The notes: generated from the letters alone by a model not told the origin. A stretch of 32,500 bases of DNA from an uncultured Prevotella sp. (GCA_947169685.1 CAMVQS010000028.1:1-32500); one strand, 5' to 3'; shown: positions 24,664-32,393, counted from the first letter of the stretch. Translations and numbers: made by a program.

Positions 24664-24809
24664 AGCCCCCTAAGTTAGGGGGATGGGGGTCTGAACGACC
24701 ACCCTTTTAGTTAATATATTAATGTTTCTTGTTTCAAGAGTCATTTCTTCAGACCCCCAACCCCCTCGCTCGGCTTTGCCGCTTTGCTCTGCAAAGAACT
24801 TAGGGGGCT
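24664..24809. repeat. Inverted repeat pair around the trpS stop codon
   Basis: Left arm 24664-24695 (AGCCCCCTAAGTT...GGTCTGAA) and right arm 24748-24809 are inverted copies. The left arm is 32 nt; the right arm has the same two halves (24748-24766 and 24797-24809) with one base change, split by a 30-nt insertion (24767-24796) made of two small hairpins, CGGC-TTT-GCCG and CTTTGC-TCT-GCAAAG. The right arm lies inside trpS, the left arm just before the CoA-transferase ATG. In RNA the arms could pair into a long G/C-rich stem. Confidence 0.88.
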
Positions 24810-25889
24810 ACGATACTTCTCTGCCTGTGCCTGAATCAGGGCGGCATCGTTGAAGTAGTCAATCTGCATGGCCTTGCGTACCTCGTCCATGGTCTGGGCA
24901 CCAGTCTCGCGAGCATGCTCCGTACCTTTCTTCAGGATGTTGTAGATTTCGGGGATGTCCTGCTCCAGTTCATGACGGCGCTGACGCATCGGCTCCAGGA
25001 ACTTGTTGAGCACCTCGTTCAGGAACTTCTTGCACTTCATGTCGCCCAGTCCACCACGGCGGTAGTGGTCCTTCAGCTCTTCCAGGTTCTGGTACTCCGG
25101 CCAGAAGTTCTTGAAGTCCTCGTCCGTAGAGAAGGCATCCAGATAGGTGAACACGGCATTGCCTTCCACATGACCGGGGTCGTTCAGGTTGATGTGCTCC
25201 GGGTCGGTGTACATGGAGCGCACCTTCTGCCATACGGTGTCCTTGTCGTCAGAGAGGTAGATGCAGTTGCCCAGCGACTTCGACATCTTCTCCTTGCCGT
25301 CAGTACCGGGCAGGCGGCGTGCCGTCAGGTTCTCGGGCAGCATGATGTTCGGCTCTACCAGCACCTCGGCATATACCTGGTTGAAGCGGCGTACCAGCTC
25401 GCGTGTCACCTCGAGCATCGGCTCCTGGTCTTCGCCTGCCGGTACCGTCGTGGCCTTAAACAGCGTGATGTCGGCTGCCTGACTCACGGGATAGCAGAAG
25501 AAACCGAGGGGGATGTTCGCCTCGAAGTTGCGCATCTTGATTTCCGTCTTCACCGTCGGGTTACGCTGTACGCGGCTCACGGTGATGAGGTTCATCAGGT
25601 ATGTGGTCAGCTCGGCCAGCTCAGGAATCTGGCTCTGTATGAAGAGCACGCACTTCTCGGGGTCGAGACCGGCGGCCAGATAGTCGAGAGCCACCTCTAT
25701 GATGTTTTGTCTGATTTTCTCCGGATTGTCAGCATTGTCTGTCAGGGCCTGAACGTCGGCCATGAAGACAAACATGCGGTCGTAGTCGCCGGCGTTCTGC
25801 AGTTCCACGCGACGGCGCAGCGATCCTACGTAGTGTCCCAGGTGCAGTTTACCCGTTGGGCGGTCACCTGTCAAAATTACTTTTCCCAT
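24741..25889 (-). CDS. trpS: Tryptophanyl-tRNA synthetase with repeat-derived C-terminus
   Basis: 382-residue class I synthetase that charges tRNA-Trp. Seen: [18 protein letters not shown] with the HIGH equivalent HLGH (residues 17-20), the GEDQEP segment, and KMSKSLGN. The family-like sequence ends near QAEKYR; the last 22 residues (from SPLSSLQSK to GGLKK) and the stop codon are encoded by the right arm of the inverted repeat at 24748-24809, so the tail is probably not part of the ancestral enzyme. It lies 44 nt downstream of tRNA-Val on the same strand and has no strong promoter of its own, so co-transcription from the tRNA promoter is likely. Confidence 0.96.
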   Translation of the reverse strand: MGKVILTGDRPTGKLHLGHYVGSLRRRVELQNAGDYDRMFVFMADVQALTDNADNPEKIRQNIIEVALDYLAAGLDPEKCVLFIQSQIPELAELTTYLMNLITVSRVQRNPTVKTEIKMRNFEANIPLGFFCYPVSQAADITLFKATTVPAGEDQEPMLEVTRELVRRFNQVYAEVLVEPNIMLPENLTARRLPGTDGKEKMSKSLGNCIYLSDDKDTVWQKVRSMYTDPEHINLNDPGHVEGNAVFTYLDAFSTDEDFKNFWPEYQNLEELKDHYRRGGLGDMKCKKFLNEVLNKFLEPMRQRRHELEQDIPEIYNILKKGTEHARETGAQTMDEVRKAMQIDYFNDAALIQAQAEKYRSPLSSLQSKAAKPSEGVGGLKK

Positions 25890-25933
25890 GACGTATATTA
25901 TATAAATGTATTCTTGAAAGAAAAACTTGGATG

Positions 25934-26008
25934 TAGGGACGATCGGGTTCGAACCGATGACCTCTTCAATGTGACTGAAGCGCTCTAAACCAGCTGAGCT
26001 ACGCCCCT
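25934..26008 (-). tRNA. tRNA-Val (anticodon CAC)
   Basis: 75-nt cloverleaf on the minus strand. Acceptor AGGGGCG pairs with CGTCCCT (one G-U), D arm GCTC...GAGC, anticodon stem CTTCA/TGAAG with loop GTCACAT (anticodon CAC, reading GUG), T stem ATCGG/CCGAT with TTCGAAC loop, discriminator A. The CCA end is not encoded (CAT follows). Confidence 0.95.
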
Positions 26009-26024
26009 GTTAAAATATCGCCTG

Positions 26025-26055
26025 CAAAGGTATAAAGATTCTGCGAAACTACCAA
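26025..26055 (-). promoter_or_regulatory. Promoter of tRNA-Val
   Basis: Minus strand TTG (26053-26055), 20-nt spacer, TACCTTTG (26025-26032), 16 nt before the tRNA 5' end. It may also drive trpS. Confidence 0.7.
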
Positions 26056-26074
26056 GCTTTTGGAGATTTTTCTT

Positions 26075-26491
26075 TTACATCAACCCCTCAACAGGCAGTG
26101 CCTGGTCACTTTTGCTGTAGGCCATGCCGGTGAACGAACAGATGAGCTTTCCTTCCTGGTTGCGTACTTTCACTTCACAATAGGGCAGACGGTGGTGCGG
26201 AAAGGTCTCTACGCACTCTGCTATGAGATGGTCGCCCAGACGGGCCGACTGCGAGAAGGTGATGCTGCTCTGCACGCCAAACGAAAGGTGTCCGCGGCTG
26301 TTGGTCACGGCAGCAAAGGCGAGGTCGGCCAGTGTGAAGAGTGCACCGCCCTGACAGACGTTGCCCCCGTTCAAATGGTCCTTTCCTACGGTCATCTCCG
26401 CACGGGCATAGCCCTCGCGTACCTCTGTCAGTTGTATGCCGTTGACGGCGGCAAAACGGTCGTTCTGATTCAGTAAGTCCTTTAGTGTCAT
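26075..26491 (-). CDS. PaaI-type hotdog-fold thioesterase
   Basis: 138-residue single hotdog domain that hydrolyses acyl- or aryl-CoA thioesters. Seen: His39-Leu-Asn in KDHLNGGNVCQGGALFTLADLAFA (37-60) with catalytic-type Asp56 (PaaI motif HLN..G...GG....LAD), then GHLSFGVQSSITFSQSARLGD. The usual His in the xHGG position is Gln47. The natural substrate is unknown. It is divergent from cysS; the shared upstream region holds both promoters and a heptanucleotide array. Confidence 0.9.
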   Translation of the reverse strand: MTLKDLLNQNDRFAAVNGIQLTEVREGYARAEMTVGKDHLNGGNVCQGGALFTLADLAFAAVTNSRGHLSFGVQSSITFSQSARLGDHLIAECVETFPHHRLPYCEVKVRNQEGKLICSFTGMAYSKSDQALPVEGLM

Positions 26492-26515
26492 GTTGTCTTA
26501 TTTAAAAATTGATGG

Positions 26516-26523
26516 CAAAATTA
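26516..26523 (-). promoter_or_regulatory. -7 box of the thioesterase gene
   Basis: Minus strand TAATTTTG, 24 nt before the ATG. The expected -33 position falls in the heptanucleotide array, where a TTG (26542-26544) lies 18 nt upstream. Confidence 0.6.
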
Positions 26524-26533
26524 CAAAAAACTT

Positions 26534-26561
26534 TCAACTTTCAACACTCAACTCTCAACTT
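26534..26561 (+). repeat. Four heptanucleotide units in the thioesterase/cysS intergenic region
   Basis: TCAACTT, TCAACAC, TCAACTC, TCAACTT. The array occupies the space between the two divergent -7 boxes and covers the expected -33 zone of both promoters. Confidence 0.88.
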
Positions 26562-26566
26562 TTTTG

Positions 26567-26574
26567 TACCTTTG
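26567..26574 (+). promoter_or_regulatory. -7 box of cysS
   Basis: TACCTTTG, 22 nt before the cysS ATG, preceded by a T-run. There is no TTTG at 19-20 nt; that position lies in the heptanucleotide array. Confidence 0.65.
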
Positions 26575-26596
26575 CAGCCAAATATTTCGAAAGATT

Positions 26597-28099
26597 ATGG
26601 AATCAAGACTCGTTATTTACAATACGCTGACGCGCCAGAAAGAGCGCTTCGAGCCAATCAACGCCCCCCATGTGGGCATGTATGTCTGCGGACCTACCGT
26701 CTATGGCGACGCCCATCTGGGTCATGCCCGTCCTGCCATCACCTTCGACCTGGTGTTCCGTTACCTGAAGCATCTGGGCTATAAGGTGCGCTACGTGCGT
26801 AACATCACCGACGTAGGTCACTTGGAGCACGATGCCGACGAGGGCGACGACAAGATTGAGAAGAAGGCACGCCTCGAGCAGCTGGAGCCCATGGAGATAG
26901 CCCAGTACTACACCAACCGCTACCATCAGGCTATGGATGCGCTGAATGTGCTGCGCCCCTCCATTGAGCCGCATGCCACAGGACATATCATCGAGCAGCA
27001 GCTGCTGGTACAGCAGATTCTGGACAACGGCTTTGCCTACGAGTCCAACGGAAGCATCTACTTCGACATCGAAGCATACAACAAGAAGCATAAGTACGGC
27101 ATCCTGAGCGGACGCTCCTTGGAGAATATCAAGGACGAGAGCCGCACGCTGGCCGGTGTGGGCGAGAAGCACAACCAGGCCGACTTCGCCCTGTGGAAGA
27201 AGGCACAGCCCGAGCACATCATGCGCTGGCCCTCGCCCTGGAGCGACGGCTTCCCCGGCTGGCACTGCGAGTGTACCGCCATGGGTCGCAAGTACTTAGG
27301 CGAGCAGTTCGATATCCACGGTGGTGGCATGGACCTCGTGTTCCCTCACCATGAGTGTGAGATAGCGCAGGCTGTGGCTTCTATGGGCAAGCCGGCTGTG
27401 AAGTACTGGATGCACAACAACATGATTACCATCAACGGACAGAAGATGGGTAAGTCATTAGGCAACTTCATCACCTTGGAGCAGTTCTTTACGGGCAACC
27501 ACGAATCGTTGGAGAAGGCCTATTCGCCCATGACCATCCGCTTCTTCATCCTCTCCGCTCACTACCGTGGCACCGTCGATTTCTCCAACGACGCCCTGCT
27601 GGCCAGCGAGAAGGGCTTGCAGAAGTTGATGCAGGGCATCAGCGACTTGGAGCGCATTCAGGTTTCGCCTGAATGTGACAAGGAAACGGAAGCTCTGGTT
27701 AAGGGACTGCGCCAGAAGTGTTACGACGCCATGAACGATGACTTCGCCACACCGCTGGTCATCAGCTACCTCTTCGAGGCCTGCTCCACCGTCAACAAAC
27801 TCATCGACCACAAGGCCACCATCTGTGCCGACTGCCTGAAGGAGTTGAAGGAGACGATGCACCTGTTTGCCGAGGACCTGTTAGGTCTCTCAACGCTCAA
27901 CGCTCAACGCTCAACTGGCGGCAACGCCGATCGTGAGGAAGCCTTCGGCAAAGTGGTAGATATGGTGCTCGACCTGCGTGCCAAGGCCAAGGCCAACAAG
28001 GACTGGGCCACCAGCGACCAGATACGCGATGAGCTGGCAGCTGCCGGCTTCGAGGTCAAGGACACCAAGGACGGTGTCACCTGGAGACTGAACAAGTAA
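26597..28099 (+). CDS. cysS: Cysteinyl-tRNA synthetase
   Basis: 500 residues from ATG 26597; the frame is open to 26564, but [16 protein letters not shown] is the normal family start and lies behind the promoter. Class I synthetase charging tRNA-Cys. Seen: [16 protein letters not shown] (zinc Cys and HIGH equivalent HLGH), WHCECTAM and [15 protein letters not shown] (other zinc ligands), and the KMSKS equivalent KMGKS in [12 protein letters not shown]. The C-terminal DALR-type helical domain follows. Residues 432-441 ([10 protein letters not shown]) between the DALR part and the terminal helices are encoded by a heptanucleotide array. Confidence 0.96.
   Translation: MESRLVIYNTLTRQKERFEPINAPHVGMYVCGPTVYGDAHLGHARPAITFDLVFRYLKHLGYKVRYVRNITDVGHLEHDADEGDDKIEKKARLEQLEPMEIAQYYTNRYHQAMDALNVLRPSIEPHATGHIIEQQLLVQQILDNGFAYESNGSIYFDIEAYNKKHKYGILSGRSLENIKDESRTLAGVGEKHNQADFALWKKAQPEHIMRWPSPWSDGFPGWHCECTAMGRKYLGEQFDIHGGGMDLVFPHHECEIAQAVASMGKPAVKYWMHNNMITINGQKMGKSLGNFITLEQFFTGNHESLEKAYSPMTIRFFILSAHYRGTVDFSNDALLASEKGLQKLMQGISDLERIQVSPECDKETEALVKGLRQKCYDAMNDDFATPLVISYLFEACSTVNKLIDHKATICADCLKELKETMHLFAEDLLGLSTLNAQRSTGGNADREEAFGKVVDMVLDLRAKAKANKDWATSDQIRDELAAAGFEVKDTKDGVTWRLNK
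27890..27917 (+). repeat. Four heptanucleotide units inside cysS
   Basis: TCAACGC, TCAACGC, TCAACGC, TCAACTG: three identical units plus one variant, encoding STLNAQRST in a C-terminal linker. Confidence 0.88.
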
Positions 28100-28416
28100 A
28101 GGCATTCGGAGTAAACCGCTGTGCTTGTGTTCCATGAATAGGAAAAGTAATCTCTGTTTTTGAGGTTTGGAACAAACCGATTGTTTTTGACCTTCGGTCT
28201 TAAACAGGATGCACTTGACTTCGTCTTCCTCTGTCGCTCTGCCAAACATGCAAGCATGATGGCTCTCGCTGCTCCATCGGTTCAGCATAGCTCAAGGCAT
28301 GCTTGGCTCTGCATTCGTATAACTGAGGGACGGCTTTTTTGTTATAAGAAGGACTGCCGATACATTGCTTGATGCAGAGCGTCGGCAGTCTTTGGTAGAA
28401 AGCTTCTTTGTTGTTT
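28100..28416. other. Structured non-coding region between convergent genes
   Basis: 317 nt between the convergent cysS and carboxylesterase genes, with no credible ORF. It contains a chain of small perfect hairpins: GGTTTG-gaa-CAAACC (28164-28178), GACC-TTCG-GTC (28189-28199, a UUCG-type loop), CATGC-AA-GCATG (28247-28258), and a terminator-like stem at 28352-28390. The part around 28261-28316 (CATCGGTTCAGCATAGCTC...GGCTCTGCATTCG) resembles in wording the hairpin insertion in the trpS repeat. This is probably an interspersed repeat element rather than a gene. Confidence 0.6.
28352..28390. terminator. Possible bidirectional terminator between cysS and the esterases
   Basis: Nine-bp perfect stem GACTGCCGA (28352-28360) / TCGGCAGTC (28382-28390) with a 21-nt loop, followed on the plus strand by TTTGG only. 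The position suits both convergent genes, but the weak U-tract makes it tentative. Confidence 0.45.
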
Positions 28417-29949
28417 CTATTGCCTTAGTTGGCGTACGTATTGCATGAAACGGTCGATGAGGCTTATTCTCTCCTTGTTTGGCAGGGATATCAGCGAGGC
28501 ACCGTTGTTGAACTGCATGACGGTTTCCTTGTCTTCTTCGAAAACAGGCCAGAGGGGCAGTCCCTCTCCATTTGGGTTGCCACCCGTCTTGGCGAAGTTC
28601 ACCCAGTACTGCTGCATCAGGTCGCTCACCTTCTTCTCTTGCGGATATTTCAGAGGCTCCTTGTCGAAGGCTCCTTTCAGATAGAGCATGTCATCGGCAT
28701 GGGCTGCACCTCGACGATTTCCTTGGGCATAGACGGTGGTGTCTGACTTCTGAGCGAGGTAAGCCACATAGACGGCACTTCTTCCCGTCTGCTTCTGCAG
28801 GGTCGCCCATGCATAGGATCCCCATCCGAAGCCTACGTCGCGTGTCAGGTCACGCAGGCTGAAGAGACGTTCCTCGTCAGTGGTGCCAGGATAGTAAACC
28901 CTTGCGCTGTCAGCCCATTGCCCAGGCAGCTGCTTCATCATCTGTTCGTACTGCTCTGGACTGACCGAAGCGTAAGACACCGCTCCTTCGTCGCTGTTGT
29001 GCATGATGAGCACAGGCACGTCGTTGTAGTTGCCCTTCTCGTAGAGGTTGTAGATGGGTTCTGGGATGACGTAACCGTCAACGATGGGCACGCAGCCCTG
29101 GAAGTTCACACCGTTGCCCGTCAGTTCCTTGGCGTCCATCTGCCGCATCTCGGCAATGGAACTCTTCTGCAGCTGACTCATGAACATCTGTCCCAACACC
29201 TGGGCCAGTTCCTGGTTGACCACATTTGTAGCCGACATGAAGGCTCCGCTCTGGCTGATACAGGCACGGAACAGTCCCTTGGCCAGCGGTGAGGCGCAGA
29301 GGATATGACAACTCATGGCACCTGCCGACTCTCCGAAGATGGTTACCTTCGCAGGGTCGCCGCCGAAGTTCCTGATGTTGCGCTGTACCCACTGCAGGGC
29401 GAATATCTGGTCGAGAATGCCGTAGTTACCCGTATGTCCGTCAGGCGACTCCTTGGCAAGTTCGCTGTGTGCCAGGAATCCCAATGAGCCGGTGCGATAC
29501 TCGATGGAAACGGCTACCACTCCCTTGCGGGCCAGGCTCTGCCACAGGTCTCCGCCATAATGTTCCGTCTGGAATCCGCCACCATGGATGAACACCATCA
29601 CGGGCAGGCCTTCATCAACACTCTTGGCAGGGGTGGCAACACTCAGGTACAGGCAGTCCTCACTCATCATGTCATAGCTCACGTAGCTCTTTTCAGGCTG
29701 CGGAGGCCACTTGGCGACATCCTCTGCCTTCAACACGCCTTCCCATGGCAGGGCAGGCTGTGGCGCCTTCCAACGCAGGTCGCCCACAGGGGGCGCTGCG
29801 TATGGAATGGCTTTATACACGGCAAGATCTGTTCCATCGGGCGTGCCTTCTACGTCACCTGTTTCCACATGTGTTCTTAGCAGGGGTTGTGCCTCGGCAG
29901 CCACCATCGCCATGAGTCCGCAGACCACCATGAATAGTTGTTTCTTCAT
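28417..29949 (-). CDS. Secreted type-B carboxylesterase (second of a tandem pair)
   Basis: 510 residues. Signal peptide MKKQLFMVVCGLMAMVAAEA (about 1-20). Alpha/beta-hydrolase of the carboxylesterase type B family: AIPYAAPPVGDLRWKAPQP (47-65), SEDCLYLSV, oxyanion hole HGGG (122-125), nucleophile Ser208 in FGESAGAMS, and the likely catalytic His in RGAAHADDMLYL near residue 420. Exported to the periplasm, possibly the outer surface; the substrate (plant-derived, acetylated sugar or lipid ester) is not indicated. It starts 5 nt after the stop of the upstream paralogue, so the two are co-translated. The pair share fold and motifs but differ clearly in sequence, so the duplication is not recent. 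Confidence 0.94.
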   Translation of the reverse strand: MKKQLFMVVCGLMAMVAAEAQPLLRTHVETGDVEGTPDGTDLAVYKAIPYAAPPVGDLRWKAPQPALPWEGVLKAEDVAKWPPQPEKSYVSYDMMSEDCLYLSVATPAKSVDEGLPVMVFIHGGGFQTEHYGGDLWQSLARKGVVAVSIEYRTGSLGFLAHSELAKESPDGHTGNYGILDQIFALQWVQRNIRNFGGDPAKVTIFGESAGAMSCHILCASPLAKGLFRACISQSGAFMSATNVVNQELAQVLGQMFMSQLQKSSIAEMRQMDAKELTGNGVNFQGCVPIVDGYVIPEPIYNLYEKGNYNDVPVLIMHNSDEGAVSYASVSPEQYEQMMKQLPGQWADSARVYYPGTTDEERLFSLRDLTRDVGFGWGSYAWATLQKQTGRSAVYVAYLAQKSDTTVYAQGNRRGAAHADDMLYLKGAFDKEPLKYPQEKKVSDLMQQYWVNFAKTGGNPNGEGLPLWPVFEEDKETVMQFNNGASLISLPNKERISLIDRFMQYVRQLRQ

Positions 29950-29954
29950 ACGGA

Positions 29955-31487
29955 TTATCTTCTGTTGGGAGTGCCAGGGCCGCCGAAGGGGAATCCCTGT
30001 GGCTGGGGAGCAATTTCTGGGTCGCCGAAGAACGAAGCCTCAACGTCCTGGTCGTTCAGCTTGAAGACCATGAACTTGGTGTTCTGGGCTGTACAGGGCT
30101 TCCATGCACCACCCTGAGGACCGTTGGGGTCGCTGTACTTCGCGAAGTTGGTCCAGGCGGTGAGCATCTTCTCGGAGAGGTTCCAGTCACCCTGTGTCCA
30201 GGGACGCCAGCAGTGCTTCAGGCTCTTGAAGACGAACCAGAGGTCGCTGCTGTGGAAGGCGCCCTTCAGACGGACGGTGACCTCAGGATGACTGCCGTCG
30301 TCGGGTAACGGACGGGCGAACTCGTAAGCCCAGGCCTTGCCGCCTTTCTGCTCGCGAACCTTACAGAACTCAGCGATGTTGGGAGCCATGTTACCCATAT
30401 CGTTGAGGGTGAAGCCAATCATATAGGGAACGTCGGCCAGCCTGCCGCCACGGGTGGCATCGTCGAAGCTCTCCTTGCTGACGTAGCCGTCGATCATCGG
30501 CATGAAGGGCAGGCCCCTGAACATGGCAGCGAATCCTGTAACAGGCTGTCCGTCGCTATGAATCTGATGGTAGAGCGTGTTGAGGGCGAAGACGGTCTCG
30601 GTGGATGCTGCACGCATCTTCTCGAGGTCGGTCAGTCCTGCCCAGTCGAAGACTTTCTTGGCTCTGGCTTCGGCATCGGCAAAGGAGCCGCCGCTGTAGC
30701 GACCACCCATCATGTTGCCGTTGGCATCGGGGATGCTGAGGCCTTGAGCACTCATGATGACTGCCTTGTGGAACAGGCCGCGAGCCAGAGGGCTTTCGCA
30801 GAGGGTACGTACGCTGCCACCACCGGCACTCTGTCCGAAGATGGTCACGTTGTTGGGGTCGCCGCCAAACTGCTCGATGTTCTTCTGAATCCACTTCAGG
30901 GCTTCAATCTGGTCGAGAATGCCGTAGTTGCCAGAAACATGATTCGGACTTTCGGCTGACAGAGCGGGATGAACGAGGAAGCCGAACACGCCGAGACGGT
31001 AGTTGATGGAGACGAGCACCACGTCCTTGGCTCCCCATTCCTGTCCGTCGAACTCAGGCTCTGAGCCAAAGCCTTCGCGGTAGCCGCCACCATGAATCCA
31101 CAGGGCCACGGGGAGCTTCTTGCCTACCTTGCCAGGCGCCTTGGTCCACACGTTCAGATACAGGCAGTCCTCGCTGAAGGGTGCCTCCTTGCCGTAGCCC
31201 CACTCGGTATAGTAGCCGCCAGGATACTGGATGGCCTGATAGCTGGGATGGCCGAAGGTGTCGCAGATCTTCACGCCCTTCCAGGGTACGACGGGCTGTG
31301 GCGCCTTCCAGCGGTTCTCCTTGATGGGTGGAGCGGCATAGGGAATGCCACGATATACATAAACATCTGGATGGTCATCGGCCAAGACGCCCTGAACCTG
31401 ACCTCCTTCGATTGTTAACACGGGGTTTTCTGCAGCCTGTGCAGTTGCTGCTACGAAGAGCAGAAGCGGTAATAAAAGCCTTTTCAT
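29955..31487 (-). CDS. Secreted type-B carboxylesterase (first of a tandem pair)
   Basis: 510 residues. Signal peptide MKRLLLPLLLFVAATAQAA (1-19). Seen: YRGIPYAAPPIKENRWKAPQP, SEDCLYLNVW, oxyanion hole HGGG (142-145), nucleophile Ser220 in FGQSAGGGS, and the likely catalytic His in KGAFHSSDLWFVF. The C-terminal tail is Pro/Gly-rich (PQPQGFPFGGPG). Extracytoplasmic ester hydrolase; substrate unknown. It lies 45 nt downstream of the C1 peptidase gene without an intervening terminator or TAnnTTTG box, so the three may form one transcript. Confidence 0.94.
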   Translation of the reverse strand: MKRLLLPLLLFVAATAQAAENPVLTIEGGQVQGVLADDHPDVYVYRGIPYAAPPIKENRWKAPQPVVPWKGVKICDTFGHPSYQAIQYPGGYYTEWGYGKEAPFSEDCLYLNVWTKAPGKVGKKLPVALWIHGGGYREGFGSEPEFDGQEWGAKDVVLVSINYRLGVFGFLVHPALSAESPNHVSGNYGILDQIEALKWIQKNIEQFGGDPNNVTIFGQSAGGGSVRTLCESPLARGLFHKAVIMSAQGLSIPDANGNMMGGRYSGGSFADAEARAKKVFDWAGLTDLEKMRAASTETVFALNTLYHQIHSDGQPVTGFAAMFRGLPFMPMIDGYVSKESFDDATRGGRLADVPYMIGFTLNDMGNMAPNIAEFCKVREQKGGKAWAYEFARPLPDDGSHPEVTVRLKGAFHSSDLWFVFKSLKHCWRPWTQGDWNLSEKMLTAWTNFAKYSDPNGPQGGAWKPCTAQNTKFMVFKLNDQDVEASFFGDPEIAPQPQGFPFGGPGTPNRR

Positions 31488-31532
31488 AAGTTGTTATTAA
31501 TGTATAGTTGGTTAATAATAATATTATTAGAC

Positions 31533-32327
31533 TCAAAAACGCACGAAAGGTTTAGTAGTATAGGCCTCTTTCGTCATTTCCACTGCGAGCGTTTCCTCAC
31601 GGAAGCGCTGGTATGTCATATAGATAAGTCCGTGGTCGGCATCGTTGTCACCCCAGGAATTCTTCAGGATGAAGTAACGGTTCTGCTGGGCATCGCGTGC
31701 CAACCCCACGATGGCCATTGCGTGCCCCTTGCTCTCCCAGCAGACACCATGATGCTGGCGTACAGCGCATTCGGTTTTAGCGAGCAGGGTGTCCATGGGA
31801 ATGTTCCAGAAGCGACAATGCTGCCAGTTGTCAGGCAGGTCGATGTCAATCTCCGTGTTGTAGGGCTCGTCGTCGTTGCTGGTCAGGGCGATGTATTCAT
31901 CAGGGGCACAGACGCTACGGGCAAACTCGTGGGGCGTATAGACAGCTCCGAGCATAAAGACCTGACGGGGTGGGGCGATGGTGCTGTCGTACGTGCGGTA
32001 GGCATCGTAGGCACACAACCCGTGCTTCTGAATCAGATTGATGCAGGTGATGCCCATGCCGCGCTTGCTCTCAGGTGCTTGCGGCTCCTGTCGAAGCATA
32101 TACTCCACATAGGCCGGCGACAGGTTGACGGAGTCGCCCCGTCCGATGTGCTCTGTCTCGATGGCTGCCAGCATGGCGTAAGCCCAGCACGTCTGGCTAT
32201 GTCCCTGGTCCTTGACGGGGGTCATGTGGTTCAGCACCTCCACTTCTACAGGAGGGTGTTCCCACGTTGCCTTGCGGTGGCAAGCCGTCAGCAAACAGAT
32301 GACGATAAGATAATAAATACGCTTCAC
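31533..32327 (-). CDS. C1 (papain-like) family cysteine peptidase, lipoprotein
   Basis: 264 residues. Lipoprotein signal with lipobox LLTAC (lipidated Cys16), so probably membrane-anchored outside the cytoplasm. The papain triad is visible: oxyanion Gln41 and catalytic Cys47 in KDQGHSQTCWAYA, His202 in GHAMAIVG, and Asn223 in LKNSWGD. The first disulfide Cys of papain (QGxCGSCW) is absent, as in the C1B/bleomycin-hydrolase-like branch, but the protein is much shorter than bleomycin hydrolase (about 450 residues) and has no propeptide. Bacteroidetes members are known as C1 peptidases; the substrate is unknown. Confidence 0.9.
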   Translation of the reverse strand: MKRIYYLIVICLLTACHRKATWEHPPVEVEVLNHMTPVKDQGHSQTCWAYAMLAAIETEHIGRGDSVNLSPAYVEYMLRQEPQAPESKRGMGITCINLIQKHGLCAYDAYRTYDSTIAPPRQVFMLGAVYTPHEFARSVCAPDEYIALTSNDDEPYNTEIDIDLPDNWQHCRFWNIPMDTLLAKTECAVRQHHGVCWESKGHAMAIVGLARDAQQNRYFILKNSWGDNDADHGLIYMTYQRFREETLAVEMTKEAYTTKPFVRF

Positions 32328-32332
32328 GACTG

Positions 32333-32340
32333 CAAAGTTA
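32333..32340 (-). promoter_or_regulatory. -7 box of the C1 peptidase gene
   Basis: Minus strand TAACTTTG, 5 nt before the ATG, implying a very short or leaderless transcript. No TTTG lies at 19-20 nt. Confidence 0.55.
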
Positions 32341-32370
32341 CGAAAAAATCTTCCAAAATCGCTTCGTAAC
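32337..32370. promoter_or_regulatory. Inverted repeat between divergent promoters, possible operator
   Basis: GTTACGAA (32337-32344) and TTCGTAAC (32363-32370), 8-bp perfect arms, 18-nt gap. The left arm overlaps the peptidase -7 box; the right arm covers the TTCG that stands 19 nt before the -7 box of the rightward gene. Confidence 0.45.
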
Positions 32371-32393
32371 TACAACTTTTTTTTGTAACTTTG
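32363..32393 (+). promoter_or_regulatory. Promoter of the right-edge gene
   Basis: TTCG (32363-32366), 19 nt, TAACTTTG (32386-32393), 48 nt before the ATG. It has the same TTCG-N19 arrangement as the secDF promoter. Confidence 0.65.

Noticed and set aside
24664..24809. IS element or MITE with terminal inverted repeats
   Set aside because: The 52 nt between the arms carries no transposase, and no target-site duplication is visible outside the arms; kept as an interspersed repeat pair only.
24915..25988. Long plus-strand ORF (357 codons) opposite trpS
   Set aside because: Antisense shadow of trpS; it also runs through the tRNA-Val gene, has no promoter and no recognisable domain, whereas the opposite strand carries HLGH and KMSKS motifs.
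28100..28416. ORFs across the spacer (for example minus 27911-28288)
   Set aside because: They run into cysS coding sequence or consist of hairpin sequence; no start context, promoter or family match.
31491..32369. Plus-strand ORF (292 codons) opposite the C1 peptidase
   Set aside because: The minus strand has an intact papain triad and lipobox; the antisense ORF crosses both divergent promoter elements and has no family features.
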